Shown here piece by piece: positions 59,268-64,000 of a stretch of DNA of 64,000 bases. The notes under the pieces are model-generated. The model was not told the DNA's origin. It was given only the letters and a program-made list of their open reading frames with translations, and did not search any database. The stretch comes from Chryseobacterium artocarpi (GTDB taxonomy: Bacteria > Bacteroidota > Bacteroidia > Flavobacteriales > Weeksellaceae), in contig NZ_MAYH01000048.1 in the NCBI RefSeq assembly GCF_001684975.1, positions 124,001 to 188,000 of the forward strand, written 5' to 3'. The position numbers were made by a program, and so were the translations under genes. How positions within the stretch are numbered: position 1 is the stretch's first letter; each line of letters opens with the position of its first letter.

Positions 59268-60149
59268 ATGCCACGTAAAATTCCGAACCTAGCTATTGAA
59301 GAATTTACAAAACGACAAAATATTAATCTTGGCACTTACGATTATTATGTAACCAGTGATCGCGTGCACGATTTACTACGCTATTTCCCTTTAAGACAAA
59401 ACTCGTATGTGATCTCGATATGCATATCGGGACATATAAAACTAAGAGTGGATGGAGAAGAAATAATTCATAAAGTTGACACCTTAGCCACATTCACCCC
59501 TTCTACAATTATCGAAGGATTGGAGATTTCCGAAGATTACAGATGCCTTTTGGTCATATTTCAAAAAAGTTTTTTAGTAGAAACCCTTAATAATATACAT
59601 TTTTTGGAAAGATTTCGATTTTTAAGTAAAAATGGAATTCAATGTAAACCATTAAAAGAAGTTGAAAAAGACCGATTAACATCGGCTATAGAAATAATGT
59701 TAGTAAAACAAAAAGATAAAATTCATCCTTTCAGAAGGGACATTATAAGAAGTTTGATTATAATTCTGTTATATGAAATCGAAAATATGATTGAGGCAGA
59801 TTTCAAAGACCAGAATTTAAACAACAGCTTCGGAAAGGAAAAGATTTTTTCAAATTACCAACAGCTTTTGAAAGAAAATTATTACAAAGAAAGGAAACTT
59901 GATTTTTACGCCACAAAGCTTAACATTTCTAAACAAGCATTAACTAACATTGTAAAAAATAAAACAGGACGTAGTGCTAAAAAGCTCATTGAAGAAATGA
60001 TTTTGTCTCACGCAAAAATCTTACTCAAGACTGGGAAATATAATGTTTCCGAAGTAGCCACTTTACTCCATTATAATAACCTAGAAGAATTTAGCAGATT
60101 CTTCAAAAAAAATTCGGAGACTACACCTTTAAAATTCTCAAAAGAATAA
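59268..60149 (+). CDS. AraC-family transcriptional regulator
   Basis: A 293-residue protein with an N-terminal cupin-like sensing half (VISICISGHIKLRVDGEEII, KVDTLATFTPSTIIEGLEIS) and a C-terminal AraC DNA-binding half: KLDFYATKLNISKQALTNIV, KTGRSAKKLIEEMILSHAKI, and the second helix-turn-helix NVSEVATLLHYNNLEEFSRF followed by FKKNSETTPLKF. It is divergent from the SDR gene; typical targets of such an arrangement are that neighbour and the regulator itself. It is the last backbone-like gene before the candidate defence operon. Confidence 0.88.
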   Translation: MPRKIPNLAIEEFTKRQNINLGTYDYYVTSDRVHDLLRYFPLRQNSYVISICISGHIKLRVDGEEIIHKVDTLATFTPSTIIEGLEISEDYRCLLVIFQKSFLVETLNNIHFLERFRFLSKNGIQCKPLKEVEKDRLTSAIEIMLVKQKDKIHPFRRDIIRSLIIILLYEIENMIEADFKDQNLNNSFGKEKIFSNYQQLLKENYYKERKLDFYATKLNISKQALTNIVKNKTGRSAKKLIEEMILSHAKILLKTGKYNVSEVATLLHYNNLEEFSRFFKKNSETTPLKFSKE

Positions 60150-60279
60150 GTAAAAACAGGCAATAAATATATTGGGATGTATAGAAAATAAAGTATTATT
60201 TAATATTCTACATTAAAAAACAATCTAGTAAATTAGAATATATCTAATTGCAGCAAAACACTTAATAAAAAGCAAAATT

Positions 60280-60310
60280 TTTGTTTTAGTTTTGAGAATA
60301 GTTATTTTTG
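60280..60310 (+). promoter_or_regulatory. Promoter of the PRTase-NADAR-STAND operon
   Basis: TTTG (60280-60283), 19 bases, then TATTTTTG (60303-60310): an exact fit to the Bacteroidota TTTG-N19-TAnnTTTG consensus. The start codon of the first gene is 18 bases further on, so the leader would be about 10 bases. Confidence 0.75.
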
Positions 60311-60327
60311 ATATAATTATATAATTA

Positions 60328-61386
60328 ATGGAAAAATTAGCAGAAAGCATCCACGAAATAATTAAAGGTTATAGAAACCACGATGGAATTTTTTTAACTC
60401 AAGAAAATATCATAGAATGGGCAGAGCAATTTGGTGATCAAGCACAATTAGTATTGGGAGAACTAAATAAAATTATGCCCGAAGTATACTTATCCCGAGA
60501 AAAAGCAAAATCTTATCTTGAAAAGCATATTAAACACTACATGACATTTTATGGTTATACAAATATTACTAATTTCCTTATGGACACAGAATTTGTTGAC
60601 CTACAAGAAGCATATAAAAGCCAGCCCGCAATTTTAAAAATTATCGAGGAAATTTTAAATGAGCAGTACGATGAATCCTATATAAAATACTTGACCTTCC
60701 CCAAAGTAAATTATATTTATTTTGATGATGTTTTAGCTTCGGGAAGTACTATTGGCAAACAAACTAGAATATTTCTTGAGCGTGAGGATTCAGAAAAGAA
60801 AAAATTTTATAAGAAACTTGAAGATAACGAAATCAAATATTCGATTTGTATATTTTGTTTACACCGTTGGGGCTATGAATTCATGAAATATGGCTTAACC
60901 AACAAGTATGATGCAAAGTCTATAAATAAGATTAAGCTTAGATTTGACTATGAGGTACAGAACCACAGCAAATTTAATAATCAAAAATTTAATGTTGCAA
61001 AACCATTAAAGGGCAATAATGTCATAATTAATACCTACTTAGAAGGTTTAGCTGCGACAAAGCACGGCGATCATGCATACAGAGAAATTAACAGTCCGAA
61101 AATCGAACAATTTTTTACTTCTCCTACCAACAGAACAGCTTATGAGACAACCATAACTGAAAAGGGAATAGAAATTTTAAATATGATTCAATCAGAAGTT
61201 AAACCCAATTTAAGACCATTAGGTATGATCGGACCAGATTATAAGATTTTTGGGTTGGGTACACACTTTTTTACTTGGAGAAATATTCCTAACAATTGTC
61301 CATTAGTTTTTTGGTGGCATGTGACTGGACACAAATGGAAACCCTTGTTTGAATTAGCCAATAGAGGTTTAACAAAAAAAGATTAA
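60328..61386 (+). CDS. Phosphoribosyltransferase-like protein (PRTase-CE type)
   Basis: This 352-residue protein has a helical N-terminal part (residues 1-120) and then a type-I phosphoribosyltransferase core: YIYFDDVLASGSTIGKQ at residues 130-145 is the PRPP-binding motif (two Asp followed by a small-residue loop), preceded by a beta strand after TFPKVN. It continues with SICIFCLHRWGYEFMKYG and NVIINTYLEGLAATKHGDHA, and a final HFFTWRNIPNNCPLVFWWHV. This matches, as I recall it, the PRTase-CE group predicted by Aravind and colleagues as effectors or modifiers in prokaryotic conflict systems. It is separated from the NADAR gene by 9 bases. Whether it transfers phosphoribose to a base, nucleotide or protein is not known. 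Confidence 0.75.
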   Translation: MEKLAESIHEIIKGYRNHDGIFLTQENIIEWAEQFGDQAQLVLGELNKIMPEVYLSREKAKSYLEKHIKHYMTFYGYTNITNFLMDTEFVDLQEAYKSQPAILKIIEEILNEQYDESYIKYLTFPKVNYIYFDDVLASGSTIGKQTRIFLEREDSEKKKFYKKLEDNEIKYSICIFCLHRWGYEFMKYGLTNKYDAKSINKIKLRFDYEVQNHSKFNNQKFNVAKPLKGNNVIINTYLEGLAATKHGDHAYREINSPKIEQFFTSPTNRTAYETTITEKGIEILNMIQSEVKPNLRPLGMIGPDYKIFGLGTHFFTWRNIPNNCPLVFWWHVTGHKWKPLFELANRGLTKKD

Positions 61387-61395
61387 TTTAGCAAT

Positions 61396-62013
61396 ATGAA
61401 TTCTAACAGAAGAGAATATAAAATTAAGGAAGTGATCACCTTTGCTAAAACTCAAGGCAAATTTGGTGGGCTGTCTAATATGGCTCCTAGTTTTCCTCTT
61501 TTTATAAATGAAATAAATATTCAAAGTACGGAAGTATTATATCAAGCTTGTAGGTATTCACTATTTCCACAAATACAGGAAGAAATCATTCGAACACAAA
61601 ATCCTATGGATGCTAAAAAAATCAGTAGAAAGTATATTGAATATACTCGGCAGGATTGGGATTTTGTAAAGTTTAAAATTATGAAATGGTGTCTTGAAGT
61701 AAAATTGATACAAAATTTTGACAAATTTTCAACCGTCATTTTAAATACGGATAGTAAAAGTATTGTAGAATATTCTACGAAGGATGATATCTGGGGGGCA
61801 AAGCCTATAAATGCTGACACACTTCAGGGGGTAAATGCTCTAGGTAGGCTTCTTATGGAACTAAGAGAAAAATTAAAGTCACAAGACATCACTAATGATT
61901 CCGTAATTTATCCACCGGATATAAGTGGATTTTTACTTTTTGACCACGCAATTAGTGAGACTCATAATGATCAATACTTTATTGGAGACATTGATGACAT
62001 CTATGCTTATTAA
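61396..62013 (+). CDS. NADAR-domain glycohydrolase (YbiA-like)
   Basis: A 205-residue protein whose first 160 residues fit the NADAR domain: GGLSNMAPSFPLFINEINIQ (residues 24-43), the E-x-x-Y-Q-A-C-R motif at 46-53, PMDAKKISRKY at 70-80, WDFVKFKIMKWCLEVKLIQN, the SIVEYSTKDDIWGAKP motif (122-137) and GVNALGRLLMELRE (145-158). YbiA/NADAR enzymes hydrolyse N-glycosidic bonds, in YbiA of reactive riboflavin intermediates and in other members of ADP-ribosylated guanine, which links them to DarT-type toxins. The extra 45 residues after the domain are unusual. Its gene is 9 bases after the PRTase and 53 bases before the STAND gene, in one operon. Confidence 0.84.
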   Translation: MNSNRREYKIKEVITFAKTQGKFGGLSNMAPSFPLFINEINIQSTEVLYQACRYSLFPQIQEEIIRTQNPMDAKKISRKYIEYTRQDWDFVKFKIMKWCLEVKLIQNFDKFSTVILNTDSKSIVEYSTKDDIWGAKPINADTLQGVNALGRLLMELREKLKSQDITNDSVIYPPDISGFLLFDHAISETHNDQYFIGDIDDIYAY

Positions 62014-62066
62014 GCATTATTTTTTCTATTCAAAGGTTACGTCCGACCATTATTTTACTTTGCATA

Positions 62067-64000
62067 ATGAAAGACCAACAGTTACTAGCATTAATCGACA
62101 TCAATAGAGATGCGATTGCTACAAATAGAGGGTTTTATTTCCAATATTTAACAGTTGCAAAAAAATGGCTTGAAAATTACACCTCTAATGTAGATAAGGA
62201 TATTTTCACCGAAGTAGATGACGATATCAAAGAAGTTGGAGAAGAAATAATTTTTACACAAATCAAATGTTATTCCTCTACATTTAGCTTTCAATCAAAA
62301 GAGATCAGAAAAGCCATTCTTAATTTTTTTGCATTATACTTAAAAAATAATGATCAGGTAGAAAATCTTGTATTTGATTTTATAACAAATACAACCGTTG
62401 CTAAAACAGAAGATATACTCCATAAATGGATTTCAGAGCAGCCCATTATAAATAAAGAATTACTAAATTTATGTAGTAATAAAATATCTGAAATTCTATT
62501 CGATGAAATTCAAAAGAAGTTAGAAAAGAATAATTCTACGAAAAAAGAAGAAAACTCACAGAATATTTCTGATTTTGAAGATATTATTAATGATAAAAAC
62601 TTAATACAAGATTTCACAGGAAAGATATTTTGGCATTTCGATGAAATTCCTCCTGAAGAAGCTATAATTATTTTAACCAACGAAATTCATCTATTACTTC
62701 AAGATCCTATTTTTAGCAGTAGACCAGTTAAGCTATTAATGGAAGCGTTACTTTGTGAGATTTACAGGAGATCACAAGAAAAAAATCCACAAGACCGTAA
62801 AGTTACAAATAGCATCTTAAACCAAATTTTAGAAACCAAAGATTCTGAATTAACGAAATATATTGATAAACGGCTATTAAATCTGTTTAATTTCAGATTG
62901 GATATTTTAGAAGATAAACTTGTAAATGTTCAAAATATTTTAGACAATTCATTAAAAATTCAAGAGCAGCACAGCGATATATTAAACAAAATAGCAGCTG
63001 AATACAAAAAAGCAAATGACTTTTTTCCACATTTTTTAACGACTATACCATTTGTAAATCCAGACAATTTAAATGGACGCAATGATTTAATTGATGATTT
63101 AAAGCGTTTATTGTCTGAAAATAAACATATAAGTGTAAATGGAAACGGTGGGATGGGGAAATCCTATTTAATAAAGTCATTTGTTCACAAATTCCATTCA
63201 GAGTACGATTATATTTTATGGCTAAATGTTGAATCAGGATTAGTTAATAGTTTGACCACTAATCAACAAATCACATCTTCGCTTAAAATCCCGCCTTTGG
63301 AAGCAGAGCAATTTAATGAGGCATTAAATTTAATTGTACATACACTGAACAATATACCAGGTCAAAACCTACTGATAGTAGATAGTTATGATGTTGTAGA
63401 GCCAGAAATGGAAATAGTTAAATCGTTACAAAATTGGAATATTATTGCCGGAACAAGATTAAGACTACAAGATTGGAAAGATTTCCCTCTACCCTCATTG
63501 GAATTTGAACAAGCGAAAGCTTTATATTTATCCATTGAGAATCAAGATCCAGTAGATGACCAACAACTTGGATTGCTGTTTGACACTGTAGAGTATAATA
63601 CGCTTGTAATTTCATTAGTAGCCAAAACTATTCAGCAGAGTTTTACATTAACATTAGCTGATGTCTTAAAACATTTTCAGGAAAAAAGTCTTGATGATCA
63701 AACTATTCAGGTGCAGCTACAGAACGATTATGGAGAATCATTAAGTCTTTTAATAATTCTTAATAAGACTTTTGACTTATCTAAGCTTGAATCAATTGAC
63801 AAATATTACCTTAGTTTCTTTGCACTTCTTCCATTAGAGGAAACCAATTTTATTGATTTGGTAGACTGGTTCGGAAAAGCAAGTGTTGCACCTAACACGA
63901 TAGCATTTACTAACATCATAAATACTTTACACAGCAAGGGATTATTGGAAAGAAATGGTAAAAGAATTACTATGCATAAAATGCTGAGAGAATCTATACT
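62067..64000 (+). CDS. Nuclease-STAND NTPase (C-terminus beyond window)
   Basis: The frame opens at the ATG at 62067 and is open to the end of the window (over 640 residues). The N-terminal part, starting INRDAIATNRGFYFQYL, has FTEVDDDIKEVGEEIIFTQI followed by KCYSSTFSFQ: an E-x-x-D...Q-x-K pattern of a PD-(D/E)xK nuclease, much like DUF4297/Cap4-type effectors (E49, D53 and Q65-x-K67). Then comes a helical linker and a STAND (NB-ARC-like) NTPase: Walker A GNGGMGKS (residues 359-366), Walker B NLLIVDSYD (Asp439), a sensor IIAGTRLRLQDW and a winged-helix region near the end (LHSKGLLERNGKRITMHKML). Sensor repeats probably lie outside the window. It should work as an anti-phage sensor whose nuclease is released on recognising a trigger. 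Confidence 0.82.
   Translation, partial: MKDQQLLALIDINRDAIATNRGFYFQYLTVAKKWLENYTSNVDKDIFTEVDDDIKEVGEEIIFTQIKCYSSTFSFQSKEIRKAILNFFALYLKNNDQVENLVFDFITNTTVAKTEDILHKWISEQPIINKELLNLCSNKISEILFDEIQKKLEKNNSTKKEENSQNISDFEDIINDKNLIQDFTGKIFWHFDEIPPEEAIIILTNEIHLLLQDPIFSSRPVKLLMEALLCEIYRRSQEKNPQDRKVTNSILNQILETKDSELTKYIDKRLLNLFNFRLDILEDKLVNVQNILDNSLKIQEQHSDILNKIAAEYKKANDFFPHFLTTIPFVNPDNLNGRNDLIDDLKRLLSENKHISVNGNGGMGKSYLIKSFVHKFHSEYDYILWLNVESGLVNSLTTNQQITSSLKIPPLEAEQFNEALNLIVHTLNNIPGQNLLIVDSYDVVEPEMEIVKSLQNWNIIAGTRLRLQDWKDFPLPSLEFEQAKALYLSIENQDPVDDQQLGLLFDTVEYNTLVISLVAKTIQQSFTLTLADVLKHFQEKSLDDQTIQVQLQNDYGESLSLLIILNKTFDLSKLESIDKYYLSFFALLPLEETNFIDLVDWFGKASVAPNTIAFTNIINTLHSKGLLERNGKRITMHKMLRESI

Noticed and set aside
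1..64000. CRISPR arrays, tRNA or rRNA genes, IS elements and prophage
   Set aside because: No regularly spaced repeats, no cloverleaf with a T-loop of the GTTCAAATC type, no transposase, integrase or phage structural gene could be seen by eye; a tRNAscan, Infernal and ISfinder run would settle it.

Overview
The window looks like chromosome from a low-GC member of the Flavobacteriia, most likely Chryseobacterium or a close relative in Weeksellaceae. The evidence is an Elizabethkingia-type PafA alkaline phosphatase, GldB/GldC, a Bacteroidota-type T6SS (TssD plus VgrG), double-glycine-leader peptides of the Chryseobacterium 'bacteriocin-like' type, SusC/BtuB-like TonB receptors paired with surface lipoproteins, and promoters of the TTTG-N19-TAnnTTTG form. 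Species assignment is inference. I saw no tRNA, rRNA, CRISPR array, transposase or integrase.

Layout. 1-1.5 kb: a truncated vgrG and a tssD tube gene. 1.7-8.1 kb: DUF2752 protein, old-yellow-enzyme oxidoreductase, cytidine deaminase, a barnase/barstar pair, nadE, three acetyltransferases (two are tandem duplicates) and a leucine-rich-repeat protein. 8.1-14.7 kb: gldB-gldC, a metB-type PLP enzyme, GNAT, DinB, a Sua5/YrdC protein, an NTF2-like protein and the CCA-adding enzyme, with a large nested inverted repeat at 11.8-12.0 kb. 14.8-18.0 kb: a vitamin B12 uptake operon (cobalamin riboswitch, BtuB-like receptor, BtuG-like beta-propeller lipoprotein). 18.1-26.5 kb: PafA phosphatase and a run of small accessory genes, including a double-glycine-leader peptide, a Crp/Fnr regulator and a DUF1963 protein. 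26.6-30.5 kb: malate dehydrogenase and a bacteriophytochrome/heme-oxygenase operon.

30.8-38.1 kb: a choloylglycine-hydrolase-type amidase, then a porin, a DASS dicarboxylate transporter and SdhCAB, which together look like a path from dicarboxylate import to quinone-linked oxidation or fumarate reduction. 38.2-45.8 kb: a membrane protein, a nucleoid-associated protein, a twice-repeated two-gene module (tiny membrane protein plus a small helical protein), lipoproteins, an ankyrin-repeat protein and a frameshifted membrane-protein gene. 46.0-53.2 kb: a convergent locus with a PepSY membrane protein plus TonB receptor on one strand and a DUF4374 lipoprotein plus TonB receptor on the other. This gene set matches the xenosiderophore-uptake XusABC type, and both promoters carry nearly the same 19-bp palindrome, a candidate iron-responsive operator. 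53.5-57.5 kb: ordinary accessory genes.

57.5-64.0 kb: a gene-poor stretch with a frameshifted small membrane gene, then an SDR/AraC divergent pair, and then the most interesting part of the window: a compact operon with a clear promoter encoding a PRTase-CE-like phosphoribosyltransferase, a NADAR-domain glycohydrolase and a large nuclease-STAND NTPase (cut by the window end). I read this as a candidate anti-phage or nucleotide-conflict system.
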